Shown one piece after another: positions 1 through 8,357 of a stretch of 49,296 nucleotides of DNA. A program made the position numbers and the translations under genes. Numbering within the stretch: the stretch's first letter is position 1; every line of letters begins with the position of its first letter. The stretch comes from Ectothiorhodospiraceae bacterium. Its GTDB lineage: Bacteria; Pseudomonadota; Gammaproteobacteria; Nitrococcales; Halorhodospiraceae. The stretch is from positions 1 through 49,296 of the forward strand of contig PUNM01000093.1 of assembly GCA_003552625.1 (NCBI GenBank), written 5' to 3'. A model generated the notes under the pieces. The model did no database searches. It saw only the letters and a list, made by a program, of their open reading frames with translations, and was not told where the DNA came from.

Positions 1-972
1 AACGGGCCCGTGGCGCCGGCCCTGTGGCGGCAGCTCTCGCTGCCGCTGGCGCCGGGTGCGGTCGCCCGCTTGCAGCGGTTGCCCGGCGGGACGGCCGTCG
101 CGCCGCAGGTGTTGCTGCTTGGCGGAGTGCTCAACCTGCTTGGCCAGCCCCGGGGCGTGGGGCAGGGGAACAACCCGACCTGCCAGTCGGCACGTGCTCT
201 GGCGCTCTGGTCAACGACGGACCCGGACTACCTGCTGCAGGTGGTGGCGTGGGCGGCGCGGGATGACGACGTGGTGGCGCACTTTGAGGGGCAGCCACTG
301 TCCTCGGCGCAGTTGCTGGCAACGTCCCCGGCGGCCGACTTGGACCCCGTGGACGCGGTATCTGCGGTTACGGTCCCGCATCTGGATGCCCTCTACCACG
401 AGATGGGCCGACGCTGTGCTGACCGCGGGCAGGATCCGCACCGCTGGGTTAACCCGGAGCTCCACGGTTGGTGGGTGGGGCGTGGTTTTGCGATTGCGGT
501 GGATATCAACACCGGAATGCTCATCGATGGCTACTCCGATTTCCTGCGTTGCTTCTACGGTGCCTACCATCCGGCGTACAACGGCAACCATCCGGTGATC
601 CATCCGCAGCCGGCGGGTGTGGCGGTGACCGATGCCAGCGCCCGATTCGTCGGTTGGCACGCAATTACGATCGAGCGTGTGGCCATCGATCCGGAAGGGG
701 TGGTCCGGGTCTACTTCCTCAACCCCAATAACGACAGCACCCAGGATTGGGGCGATGGGGTTCAGGTCACCACGGAGGGCAATGGGGAGCGACATGGCGA
801 GTCATCGCTTCCATTCGGGCTCTTTGCCTCTCGTCTTTACATTTTCCATTACGATCCGCGCGAGATCGTGCACGATGCCCCGGTCCTCGACAGCGAGCTG
901 GATCAGGTACTGGAGGCGGCCCGCCGCTCTTGGGCTGCGGATCGCTGGCCGGGTGCCCGCCGCGACGCGTAG
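1..972 (+). CDS. Papain-like cysteine peptidase-fold protein, 5' partial
   Basis: The reading frame is open from the first base of the window, so the N-terminus probably lies outside it; a GTG at base 10 is the first possible internal start. I do not recognise a named family. Three spaced elements resemble the catalytic set of papain-fold enzymes: Cys61 in GQGNNPTCQSARAL (numbered from base 1), His220 in GWHAITI, and Asn241 in FLNPNND followed by DWGDG, which resembles the NSWG region of papains. No signal peptide or membrane segment is visible in the part present. The gene converges on the ATP-grasp gene, with a 10-bp stem-loop spanning its stop codon. A peptidase, transamidase or inactive relative are all possible. 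Confidence 0.6.
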   Translation, partial: NGPVAPALWRQLSLPLAPGAVARLQRLPGGTAVAPQVLLLGGVLNLLGQPRGVGQGNNPTCQSARALALWSTTDPDYLLQVVAWAARDDDVVAHFEGQPLSSAQLLATSPAADLDPVDAVSAVTVPHLDALYHEMGRRCADRGQDPHRWVNPELHGWWVGRGFAIAVDINTGMLIDGYSDFLRCFYGAYHPAYNGNHPVIHPQPAGVAVTDASARFVGWHAITIERVAIDPEGVVRVYFLNPNNDSTQDWGDGVQVTTEGNGERHGESSLPFGLFASRLYIFHYDPREIVHDAPVLDSELDQVLEAARRSWAADRWPGARRDA

Positions 973-998
973 CGGCGCGATGATGCTACCGCTACGCG
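966..998. terminator. Stem-loop at the convergent junction
   Basis: A perfect 10-bp inverted repeat (arms 966-975 and 989-998, CGCGTAGCGG/CCGCTACGCG) with a 13-base loop overlaps the stop codon of the upstream gene and lies before the end of the opposing ATP-grasp gene. There is no clear T run on either side, so a bidirectional terminator or mRNA 3'-end stabiliser is inferred from position only. Confidence 0.4.
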
Positions 999-1026
999 CG
1001 TCGGGTCGGGGTGCCGCCGGGCGGCG

Positions 1027-2256
1027 CTAGAGATAGAAGTCCAGCTCTTCCTGGTGCTTGAGGAGCTCGCGCATACGGTGCGGATCCTCACCGAAGAAGT
1101 AGACCAGGCCCCAGTGGGTGCCGAATGCGGTGCGCTTCGTGACTACCTCTTCCACAGGGGCGGTGAGTTCGTGGTATTCGAAGTATGGGTCCGACTCCGT
1201 CTCTTCGGGGATCTCGAGCCGGCTTACCACACGCCGCCGCGGATAGACGCCGAAGCAGCCGGCATGGCCTTGCGCGTCCACCACTTCCCGCGGGAAGAAC
1301 TGAGTAATCTCCTCCTCGGTGGTCTTCGGGTCGAAGGCGAGCACCAGGGCCTGATAGGCATTGAAGCCGTAGGCACGCTCGAGGAGTTCGAAGACCTTGA
1401 AGCCCGGCGGACGATAGGCGACTTCGCCAAAGTACATGGTGCCGTCACTGGTGACGAAGTACTCCGGATGGATAAAGCCAAAGCGGATATCGAAGGTCCG
1501 GATCAGCTTCTCAATCTCCTCGGTGATCCGCGGGCGCCAGCGCTCGAGCTCTGGCGTCGCCGGCACAAAGACCGAGTAGCCCAGGGTTACGTACTCGGAG
1601 ATATTGAGAAAGCGGATCTTGCCGTCGTGAATCCACGCCTCGACGGCGAACTCCCACCCGTCCAGGTGGCTCTCCATGAGGACCGGGAACTCTTCCTCCG
1701 GGATAAGATCCACCTCGTCCGGCGTACGAATGACCCGGTGCCCGAGGCAGCCGGCTTTGTCGAAGGCCTTCAGGTGGATCGGGTCGTTCGGATCCCCGTC
1801 GAGCTTGAGCAGGGTCTGATTCACCCGTTTGAGAAAGCGGATGATATCGTCGTGGTCGTGGGCTTCCTCGAAGATCCCGACACGGATACCCCCGAGCTGC
1901 GCGCGCCGCTTCATCAGCGCCTTGTCCCGAAAGAGTACCGCCTGTCCGTGCAGGCGCGGATCGTTCATCAGGACGGCGTTGATGGCTCCCGCCCACTCCA
2001 CGGTTTCCTCGAACAGCGGTACAGCCACATCCACGCCGAGGTCGCGGAGTCGCTCGGCGATCTCCATCGACCGGTCGTTGAGGCGTTCAAAATCCCAGGC
2101 AATGAAGGGAATTCCGTGTTCTTTGGCGTACGCCTCCGCCCACTCTGGGGCGACGATCACGTAGCGTCGATCGAAACGCTCTAGGGCATCGATGCAGTTG
2201 ATGCTCCAGCCGAGGATGGCGATGTAGCCCTTGTCTGGGTTTTTCTCGTTGCTCAT
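1027..2256 (-). CDS. ATP-grasp domain ligase-like protein
   Basis: A 409-residue cytosolic protein with the layout of ATP-grasp carboxylate-amine/thiol ligases: an N-terminal pre-ATP-grasp segment (GYIAILGW, then VIVAPEWAEAYAKEHGI), a central domain with acidic nucleotide/metal-binding stretches (KLDGDPNDP, ESHLDGWEFAVEAW) and a C-terminal core (FGFIHPEYFVTSDGTMYFGEVAYRPPG). In that core the Glu in GEVAYRPPG sits where the Mg-ATP ligand E-x-N/R motif is usually found. The ATG at 2256 was chosen over an in-frame upstream start because the protein begins sensibly at MSNEKN. The substrate cannot be read from the sequence. Known relatives join amino acids, make peptides or carboxylate small molecules. 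Confidence 0.75.
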   Translation of the reverse strand: MSNEKNPDKGYIAILGWSINCIDALERFDRRYVIVAPEWAEAYAKEHGIPFIAWDFERLNDRSMEIAERLRDLGVDVAVPLFEETVEWAGAINAVLMNDPRLHGQAVLFRDKALMKRRAQLGGIRVGIFEEAHDHDDIIRFLKRVNQTLLKLDGDPNDPIHLKAFDKAGCLGHRVIRTPDEVDLIPEEEFPVLMESHLDGWEFAVEAWIHDGKIRFLNISEYVTLGYSVFVPATPELERWRPRITEEIEKLIRTFDIRFGFIHPEYFVTSDGTMYFGEVAYRPPGFKVFELLERAYGFNAYQALVLAFDPKTTEEEITQFFPREVVDAQGHAGCFGVYPRRRVVSRLEIPEETESDPYFEYHELTAPVEEVVTKRTAFGTHWGLVYFFGEDPHRMRELLKHQEELDFYL

Positions 2257-2358
2257 GGAATAGCGTGCTCCGGTGTAGCGGCAGGGTGTTCGGTCGCGCC
2301 CAGCCCGCGCGGCCAACCGGGAGCGAGGGGTGAGCCGGTCTAGTCTACGCGGTCATGG

Positions 2359-2400
2359 GCACTGCGAATAGCACTGGATTTGACTCGCAATTCGTTGTGC
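2359..2400. promoter_or_regulatory. Imperfect inverted repeat in divergent intergenic region
   Basis: The roughly 236 bases between the ATP-grasp gene and the CobJ-HemS gene hold an imperfect inverted repeat: GCAC-TG-CGAAT (2359-2369) against ATTCG-TT-GTGC (2390-2400), nine pairs with a two-base internal mismatch. It lies where control elements for both divergent genes would sit. I could not fit it to Fur or any other consensus. The rest of the gap shows no gene and no recognisable riboswitch. Confidence 0.3.
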
Positions 2401-2492
2401 TGCTGGTAGGCTAACGCCCCGAAAACGATGGGTGCGAGCCCCCTCAGTGGGGGTGGTGCCCAGAGGGCGTGAATGAGGATGAGGCAGAGTGG

Positions 2493-3404
2493 ATGACAGC
2501 AACGGACAACGCGCCCGGGCAGATTGTTCTACTGAGCCTGGGGCCTGAGGATCTGGGCGGGGGAGGATCAAGAGTCCGCAGGGCGATCGATGGAGCGGAT
2601 ATTGTTGTCGGCTCGCAGGCGGACCTCAAACTGATCGCGGACCTGCTCGGCGATCGTGGTATCGATGAGCGCACACTGGGCAGCGCGCCCAATCGCGTGG
2701 CGGCCGCCTGTGATGCCGCCAGCATGGGACAGGTGGTCCTGCTGACCTGTTCCGGGGACGCCGGCTTGTACAGCTTGGCCGGGCGCGTATATGAGCGCCT
2801 GATCGAGCGCGGCTGGCGGCCCGGGGAAGGAGTAGCGGTTCACCTAGTGACGGCCAGCGGCAATGGATCGGCTCCTGCTGAGGCCCCGGAGATGGTAGCG
2901 CCCCCGCCATCCACGTCTTCGTCCTCTTCCGGCGACCAAGACCGAGCGGCGACCCTCCGGCGCGTGCTGCAGGAACAGACTGCACCCCACATGGGGGAAG
3001 CGCTGCGCGAGGTCGGCGGAACCTGGGCCGAGGGGCTCGCTGCTGTGCAGGACGACTGCGCGGAGCCGGAGACGCCGTACCGCAGTACCCGGATCGGTCC
3101 CGAGGCGCTTCGCGAGCAGCTGGAGGGGTGCCGGGAATGGCCGTGGGTGCGGGCAGTGGTGCAGAGTGCCGGCGCAGCGCGCATGGCCTGCATCGTCCCA
3201 GGAGCCGTGTTCCGGTGCGACGAAACCGGCCTGGTTCTCGGTGAGACCGGTGGTCGCGTCGATCTGCGCTGGGAGCGGGTCGCCGACGCCTGGGCTCTGG
3301 TTGGGGCGGGCGATCACTGCAGTCTCGAACTCGTGGATGAAGCCGGGGCGTCAGTGTTGTCCTTGGAACGGGTGGCCCCGGCCGGTGAGGGCGGCGCCTG
3401 GTAG
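2493..3404 (+). CDS. Chimeric protein: CobJ-like methylase N-half joined to HemS-like half domain
   Basis: About 303 residues. Residues 8 to about 115 follow the N-terminal subdomain of tetrapyrrole (precorrin-3B C17) methyltransferases of the CobJ/CbiH type: a GP turn (LSLGPEDLG), ADIVVGSQADLKLI, and VVLLTCSGDAGLYSLAGRVYE, matching the family SGDxGIYGMA motif. The second methylase subdomain is absent. A Ser/Pro-rich linker of about 25 residues follows. Residues about 150-300 resemble one half of the HemS/ChuS/HmuS heme-handling fold: a REQLEGCREW helix, TGLVLGE, VDLRW, then SLELVDEAGASVLSLERV. The usual heme-ligand His context is not evident. ATG 2493 is preferred over GTG 2469 because GAGG lies eight bases upstream. 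The helicase gene starts six bases after the stop, implying one transcript. Tetrapyrrole binding is inference; methyltransferase activity is unlikely. Confidence 0.65.
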   Translation: MTATDNAPGQIVLLSLGPEDLGGGGSRVRRAIDGADIVVGSQADLKLIADLLGDRGIDERTLGSAPNRVAAACDAASMGQVVLLTCSGDAGLYSLAGRVYERLIERGWRPGEGVAVHLVTASGNGSAPAEAPEMVAPPPSTSSSSSGDQDRAATLRRVLQEQTAPHMGEALREVGGTWAEGLAAVQDDCAEPETPYRSTRIGPEALREQLEGCREWPWVRAVVQSAGAARMACIVPGAVFRCDETGLVLGETGGRVDLRWERVADAWALVGAGDHCSLELVDEAGASVLSLERVAPAGEGGAW

Positions 3405-3410
3405 GTCGTT

Positions 3411-5807
3411 TTGAGTAAAAGCACAGCGGAGTCCAGCAACCTACCCATTGAAGGCCTCTACGAGGCTTTTACTGCAGCGCTGGAAGAGGGCGCGTGCGTT
3501 GTTGCGGCGGCCACCGGATCCGGGAAGTCGACCCGGCTGCCGCTGTGGGCCGCGGAGCACGGGCCGGTGCTGGTCGTTCAGCCGCGCCGGGTGGCAGCAA
3601 CGAGCCTGGCCGAGTACTGCGCCGCCGCCTGCGGTGAGAAGCCCGGTGGTACCGTGGGCCATGCGGTTCGCCTGGATCGCTGCTTCGGTCCGGATACCCG
3701 CATTCTCTTCGTGACACCCGGCGTGGCCCTGCGGTGGCGGGCGGAGGAGCGACTGGACGGGTTTACCACAGTCCTCATCGATGAGTACCACGAACGGCGC
3801 TGGGACACCGATCTGCTGCTGGCGCTTTTGCAGGCTGACAGCGAGCACCGACTGGCAGTCACCTCGGCGACCATGGATGGTGAAGCGGTTGCGAAGGTTC
3901 TGGGGGGGCGTTATCTCGATGCGCCAGGGCGGAATCACCCGGTAGGGATCCAGTATCTGAGCGAAGATCCGCGGCAGATGCCGAGCAGCCGCGATCTTGC
4001 CGAACGGGTCGCGGGGGCGGTGGAGGCAGCCGTGGCGGAAACCGAGGGGGATTGCCTCGTATTCCTGCCCGGTCGCGGTGAGATTGACGCCGTGCGGCGA
4101 CTGCTTGAAAAACGCCTGTCGGTATCGCTTGTGAAGCTCCACGGGGGAGCGGACCTGCAAGAGCAGCGTCAGGCGATGGTGGCCGGAGCGGAGCGTCGTG
4201 TTGTTCTCGCAACGAACGTGGCCGAGACTTCCCTAACGGTTCCCGGTATTACTGCAGTTGTCGATAGTGGTCTGGAGCGGCGCACCCTGCGGCGCAACGG
4301 GCGAACCGTGCTGTCACTTCAGCCAATTGCCCAAGCGAATGCTGATCAACGTGCCGGACGGGCCGGGCGTCTGGCTCCGGGTATCTGCTACCGGCTTTGG
4401 GGGCGCGCAGCCCCAATACCGCAGCGGACACCGCCTGAAGTAGCTCGCGAAGAGCTGACGGAGCTGGTTCTGGCGGCCGCATGTGCCGGTTATGGGGTCT
4501 CCGAGCTGCCTTTTGTGGAGCCGCCGCGGGAGGAGAGTATACAGCAGGCGTACCGTGCCCTCCGGGAGTTGGGCGCGGTGGACTCGGCTGGCGTGGCCAC
4601 CGAGCGGGGACGGCAGCTTTTCCGTCTGCCGCTGGATCCGGAATGGGCCCACCTGGTTGACGCCATGCCGGATACGGAGACCCGCACCCTGATGGCGGAT
4701 ACCGTTGCGAGCCTGGCGGCGGGCTCTCCAGTGCGGCTTTCGGGCGAAGCACGCGCACGTGAGGAGGCAGAGCGTTTTCTGGGGCGCCGGTGCGAGGTCC
4801 TCCTGCGGATCGCCGCTGTGCGTTGCGGCCGTGTGCCCGGTGCGGATGTCCAGCCTGGAGGGCAGCAGCAAGCGCGGCTGCTGAGCCAGCGACTTCGGGA
4901 TCTTCTTGGGCTCCCCGCCCTTAACACGGTCTGGGAACCGGAGGGGATGGGAGGCGGCGTGCCGGGTGTCACTGTGAAGGCCCTCGATCGCATGCTCGCC
5001 GCTGCCGCAACGGCTCTTCCCCACTGGGTGTTTGTCCGCCGGGAACAGCGCCGGCAGGCGCTGGGTAATGGCCAGGGGGATGAGGTGATCTTGCCCGAGC
5101 GCAGCTGGTTGCCCGAGGCGACGGAGTTTGCGCTGGTGTTGGACGCACATAGCGTGCCCGGCCGCGGTACCCGACAGACGGTTACCATGGCCGCGTGCAC
5201 AGCGCCACTCAGTGCCGATCTATTGGTCGCCGCCGGCGTTTGCGCGGAGCACTACGAGGAGCCTCGCTGGGAGGACGGAACGTTAACAGCACACAAGGTC
5301 CGGACCTTTGCCGGCCGCCCGCTGAGTCGTGACACGGTGATCCCCGAAGGTGCGGCTCTGCGGGAGCTGGCGGCACGCCTGATCCTTGAAGAACGGCTGC
5401 TGGCACCGGCGGGTCGCCGCCTCCTCGATGATCTGGAGGCCTACGCCGTGTACGTTGCGCTTGGCTACGAAAAGGGGGCGGTACCGGAGGGGGCGGACTG
5501 GCTTGTCGGAAGGTTGGAGCAGCTCGGGGTGGAATCGGCCACTGACCTCGAGTTGGTGGAGGCGGAAGACCTGCAATTCCAGGGTATCCCGGACTGGGAG
5601 CGACCGGACTTTGAGGAGCGGTTCCCGCGTCGATTGCGGTTACCCGATCTTGAACTGCGCGTCCACTACCATCCGCGGCGCCGGGAGGTGATTGTCGAAA
5701 AAGTGGGCGGGATCCGCCGCAGCGATCCGAAGCGTTGGGAGTTACCGGCATGGCCGGGCTGGCGCGTGCGTTTCCAGCGGGCGAGCCGGGTGGTCGATGT
5801 CCGCTAG
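3411..5807 (+). CDS. DEAH-type ATP-dependent helicase, HrpB-like
   Basis: A 798-residue superfamily 2 helicase. Motifs in order: Walker A AATGSGKST, QPRR motif Ia, DEYH at residues 124-127 as motif II, TSATMDG motif III, FLPGRGEI, TNVAETSLTVPGI motif V and QRAGRAGR motif VI. The core and length match HrpB, but motif II reads DEYH instead of DEFH/DEAH, and the C-terminus (LRLPDLELRVHYHPRRREVIVEK to VVDVR) lacks the usual HrpB C-terminal signature. The start is TTG with a weak ribosome site, chosen because LPIEGLYEAF matches the normal beginning of the family. HrpB substrates are unknown in general; an RNA-remodelling role is inferred. It overlaps the next gene by 11 bases, suggesting coupled translation. 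Confidence 0.82.
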   Translation: MSKSTAESSNLPIEGLYEAFTAALEEGACVVAAATGSGKSTRLPLWAAEHGPVLVVQPRRVAATSLAEYCAAACGEKPGGTVGHAVRLDRCFGPDTRILFVTPGVALRWRAEERLDGFTTVLIDEYHERRWDTDLLLALLQADSEHRLAVTSATMDGEAVAKVLGGRYLDAPGRNHPVGIQYLSEDPRQMPSSRDLAERVAGAVEAAVAETEGDCLVFLPGRGEIDAVRRLLEKRLSVSLVKLHGGADLQEQRQAMVAGAERRVVLATNVAETSLTVPGITAVVDSGLERRTLRRNGRTVLSLQPIAQANADQRAGRAGRLAPGICYRLWGRAAPIPQRTPPEVAREELTELVLAAACAGYGVSELPFVEPPREESIQQAYRALRELGAVDSAGVATERGRQLFRLPLDPEWAHLVDAMPDTETRTLMADTVASLAAGSPVRLSGEARAREEAERFLGRRCEVLLRIAAVRCGRVPGADVQPGGQQQARLLSQRLRDLLGLPALNTVWEPEGMGGGVPGVTVKALDRMLAAAATALPHWVFVRREQRRQALGNGQGDEVILPERSWLPEATEFALVLDAHSVPGRGTRQTVTMAACTAPLSADLLVAAGVCAEHYEEPRWEDGTLTAHKVRTFAGRPLSRDTVIPEGAALRELAARLILEERLLAPAGRRLLDDLEAYAVYVALGYEKGAVPEGADWLVGRLEQLGVESATDLELVEAEDLQFQGIPDWERPDFEERFPRRLRLPDLELRVHYHPRRREVIVEKVGGIRRSDPKRWELPAWPGWRVRFQRASRVVDVR

Positions 5808-6996
5808 TGCTGTGCGGCAGCATTACGATGTTTTGGTGCTCGGCGCGGGCGCGGCCGGTTTGATGTGCGCCGCCACGGCCGGGCAGAGGGGGCGGCGAGT
5901 GGCGGTTCTCGACCACGCGCGCCAGCCCGGTCGGAAGATCCTGATTTCCGGTGGTGGCCGCTGCAATTTTACGCATCTGGACAGCGACCCGAGCCACTTC
6001 CTCTCGGCGAATCCGCGTTTTTGTATCTCGGCACTACGTCGTTATCCACCGCAGGAATTCCTGGCCCTGGTCGAGGCCTACCGGATCCCGTATACCGAGA
6101 AAACCCCGGGGCGGCTATTTGCGGCCGAATCAAGCCGGCCTATTCGCGATCTCCTGGTGCGTGAATGCGATCAGGGGGGTGTGGACCTTCATTTGCGTAC
6201 GGGGATCCACCGGGTGATCGCTACGGAGGCTGGCTACGAGGTTTCGCTCCGGGACGGGCGGTGCCTTGCAGCGTCGGCCCTTGTGGTGGCTACCGGCGGC
6301 CGTTCGATGCCGAAGATGGGCGCGACGGGGCTCGGTTATCAGCTGGCGGAGCAGTTCGGGATAGGGGTGCGCCCGACCCGGCCGGCTTTGGTGCCGTTGC
6401 TTCTCGATCGGCGCTGGCAGGCCGTGTTGGGGCCGCTATCGGGCATCGCCGTCCCGGTGTGCATCGCGACCGGAGGGCACTCGTTTTACGAAGATCTCCT
6501 GCTAACTCATCAGGGAGTCAGCGGCCCTGCTGCCTTGCAGGCCTCTCTCTATTGGGGGCCGGGCTGCCCTGTGGAGGTGGACTGGCTGCCTGGGTACGAT
6601 CTCGCGGTGGCGCTGGATGCGCTCAGGCGCGAGCACCCGAAACGCGGTGTGCGACGCAACCTTGAGCAGCACCTGCCGCAGCGTCTCGCCCGGTCCCTGT
6701 GCCGTGAGTGCTCGGCACAGGGACCGGTTGGCGGATACTCGCAGGCGGAGCTTGACGCTCTCGTCCAGGCGTTCAAGGCTTGGTCGGTGGAGCCGGCAGG
6801 CACAGAAGGGTATGGGAAGGCGGAGGTTACCGCCGGCGGTGTCGATACCACCGATGTGGACTCCAAGACCCTGCAGTCCCGCGATGTCCCGGGGCTCTTC
6901 TGGGCTGGTGAGGTGCTCGATGTCACCGGACAACTCGGAGGCCACAACTTTCAGTGGGCCTGGGCCTCGGGGGTGGCGGCCGGCCGTGCCGTCTAG
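5797..6996 (+). CDS. YhiN/HI0933-family flavoprotein
   Basis: A 399-residue FAD-binding protein of the HI0933/YhiN/BaiN family. The N-terminal dinucleotide fold is clear (YDVLVLGAGAAGLMCA), followed by the family hallmark PGRKILISGGGRCNFTH. A second region ATGGRSMPKMGATGLGY and the C-terminal LFWAGEVLDVTGQLGGHNFQWAWASG complete the FAD site. The family is thought to be reductases or dehydrogenases; the substrate is not known here. ATG 5797 lies inside the end of the helicase gene (11-base overlap), and an in-frame extension further upstream is rejected because the fold begins just after this Met. Its stop overlaps the stop of the opposing response regulator gene in the palindrome CTAG. Confidence 0.88.
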   Translation: MSASAVRQHYDVLVLGAGAAGLMCAATAGQRGRRVAVLDHARQPGRKILISGGGRCNFTHLDSDPSHFLSANPRFCISALRRYPPQEFLALVEAYRIPYTEKTPGRLFAAESSRPIRDLLVRECDQGGVDLHLRTGIHRVIATEAGYEVSLRDGRCLAASALVVATGGRSMPKMGATGLGYQLAEQFGIGVRPTRPALVPLLLDRRWQAVLGPLSGIAVPVCIATGGHSFYEDLLLTHQGVSGPAALQASLYWGPGCPVEVDWLPGYDLAVALDALRREHPKRGVRRNLEQHLPQRLARSLCRECSAQGPVGGYSQAELDALVQAFKAWSVEPAGTEGYGKAEVTAGGVDTTDVDSKTLQSRDVPGLFWAGEVLDVTGQLGGHNFQWAWASGVAAGRAV

Positions 6997-8357
6997 CTCT
7001 CTTCCCCTTTGAAGTCCCCGGCCTGGAGCTGGTGTCGCCCAAGCAGCCGGTAGAACTCCGTCCGATTGCGCCCGGCGATTCGTGCCGCCTGGGCGACGTT
7101 GCCCTCTGTGAGTTTGAGCAGGCGGATCAGGTAGTCCCGCTCGAAGGTTTCGCGGGCCTCGGCGAGGGTCGGGATCGCCGGGTGCTGGTCCTGATTCAGG
7201 GCCTGGCGGACCAGTCGATCGGGGATGATCTCGCTCGTGCTGAGGGCGACGCACTGCTCGATGACGTTCTGAAGCTGACGAACATTCCCAGGCCAATCGG
7301 CCTGCACCAGTGCTTCGATGGCCGCCGGCGAGAGGTCTTCCACCGATCGCCCGTGACGCGCGGTCGCCTCGCTCAGGAAGTGGCGGGCGAGCAGCGGAAT
7401 GTCCTCGCGTCGCTCGGCCAGGGTCGGAAGTTGCAGGCTGACGACCGCCAGCCGGAAGAAGAGATCTTCCCGGAAGGAACCGTCGAAACGCGCCTCATCC
7501 AGATCGCGGTGGGTCGCCGAGAGAATCCGGACGTTGATGGGGATCGCATCCCTGCCGCCCACAGGTCGGATTTCCTGCTCCTGCAGGGCGCGGAGCAGCT
7601 TGACCTGCAAGGGCAGAGGCATATCCCCGATCTCATCGAGAAACAGTGTGCCACCATCGGCATCGCGGAAGAGTCCGGCCCGATCGCGGTCTGCACCGGT
7701 GAACGCTCCCCGCACATGACCGAAGAGTTCGGACTCGAGCAGGGTCTCCGGGATCGCGCCGCAGTTGACCGGGATGAAGGGTGCTCCGGCGCGCGGGCTG
7801 TTGGCGTGGATCGCCCGTGCAATGAGCTCTTTACCGCTGCCGCTGGCGCCCTGGATCAGGATGTTGGCTTCGGAGTCGGCGACCAGCAGGGCACGCTCCA
7901 GGAGTTCTTCCATGCGCGGGCTCCGGGTTACAAGGCCGTGGCGCCGGCCGGCTTCCCGGGCTGAGTCGGAGGTCTGTCCCCCGCGAGCGGCAAGAGCACG
8001 CTCGAGCTGCTCGAGCAGCTCCGGTGGGTCGAAGGGTTTGGTTAGAAATTGGTGGACGCCACGGCGGGTGGCCTCGACGGCGTCCTGAATGGAGCCGTGG
8101 GCGGTAAGGATGATGACCGGCAGGGCGGGCCAGCGCTGTCGGATGGCGTCGAACAAAGCCAGGCCATCCATTCCTTCCATGCGCAGGTCAGTGATGACCG
8201 CATCGGCGGGTGTGCGCTCCAACTCGGTGAGGGCGCGCTCCCCGCTGTTGCAGCTGGTCGGCTGATAGCCCGAGGCCTCGAGTCGCATCTCCATGAGCCG
8301 ACAGAGGCTTGGGTCGTCATCGACAACAAGGATTCGTGGGCGTTCCTGGTTACTCAT
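6993..8357 (-). CDS. glrR: Sigma-54-dependent response regulator, GlrR-like
   Basis: A 454-residue NtrC-class regulator. The receiver domain (1-120) has the acidic pocket DDD 13-15, phospho-acceptor Asp57 in ITDLRMEGMDG and Lys in TKPFDPPE. The central AAA+ domain carries GASGSGKE (Walker A), the sigma-54 contact loop GAFTGA and GGTLFLDEIGDM (Walker B). The C-terminal part (WPGNVRQLQN onward, then NVAQAARIAGRNRTEFYRLL) ends in a Fis-type helix-turn-helix. Length and order match GlrR (YfhA). Its start overlaps the kinase stop by eight bases, so both are made from one transcript and the kinase is its partner. Target promoters are not evident in the window. Confidence 0.9.
   Translation of the reverse strand: MSNQERPRILVVDDDPSLCRLMEMRLEASGYQPTSCNSGERALTELERTPADAVITDLRMEGMDGLALFDAIRQRWPALPVIILTAHGSIQDAVEATRRGVHQFLTKPFDPPELLEQLERALAARGGQTSDSAREAGRRHGLVTRSPRMEELLERALLVADSEANILIQGASGSGKELIARAIHANSPRAGAPFIPVNCGAIPETLLESELFGHVRGAFTGADRDRAGLFRDADGGTLFLDEIGDMPLPLQVKLLRALQEQEIRPVGGRDAIPINVRILSATHRDLDEARFDGSFREDLFFRLAVVSLQLPTLAERREDIPLLARHFLSEATARHGRSVEDLSPAAIEALVQADWPGNVRQLQNVIEQCVALSTSEIIPDRLVRQALNQDQHPAIPTLAEARETFERDYLIRLLKLTEGNVAQAARIAGRNRTEFYRLLGRHQLQAGDFKGEES

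Noticed and set aside
1054-2184. 376-codon rightward ORF over the ATP-grasp gene
   Set aside because: It is the antisense shadow of a gene with clear family motifs and has no recognisable protein features.
2257-2492. Cobalamin riboswitch or heme/Fur box before the CobJ-HemS gene
   Set aside because: No B12-box-like conserved core and no convincing Fur 19-mer could be found; only an imperfect inverted repeat is present.
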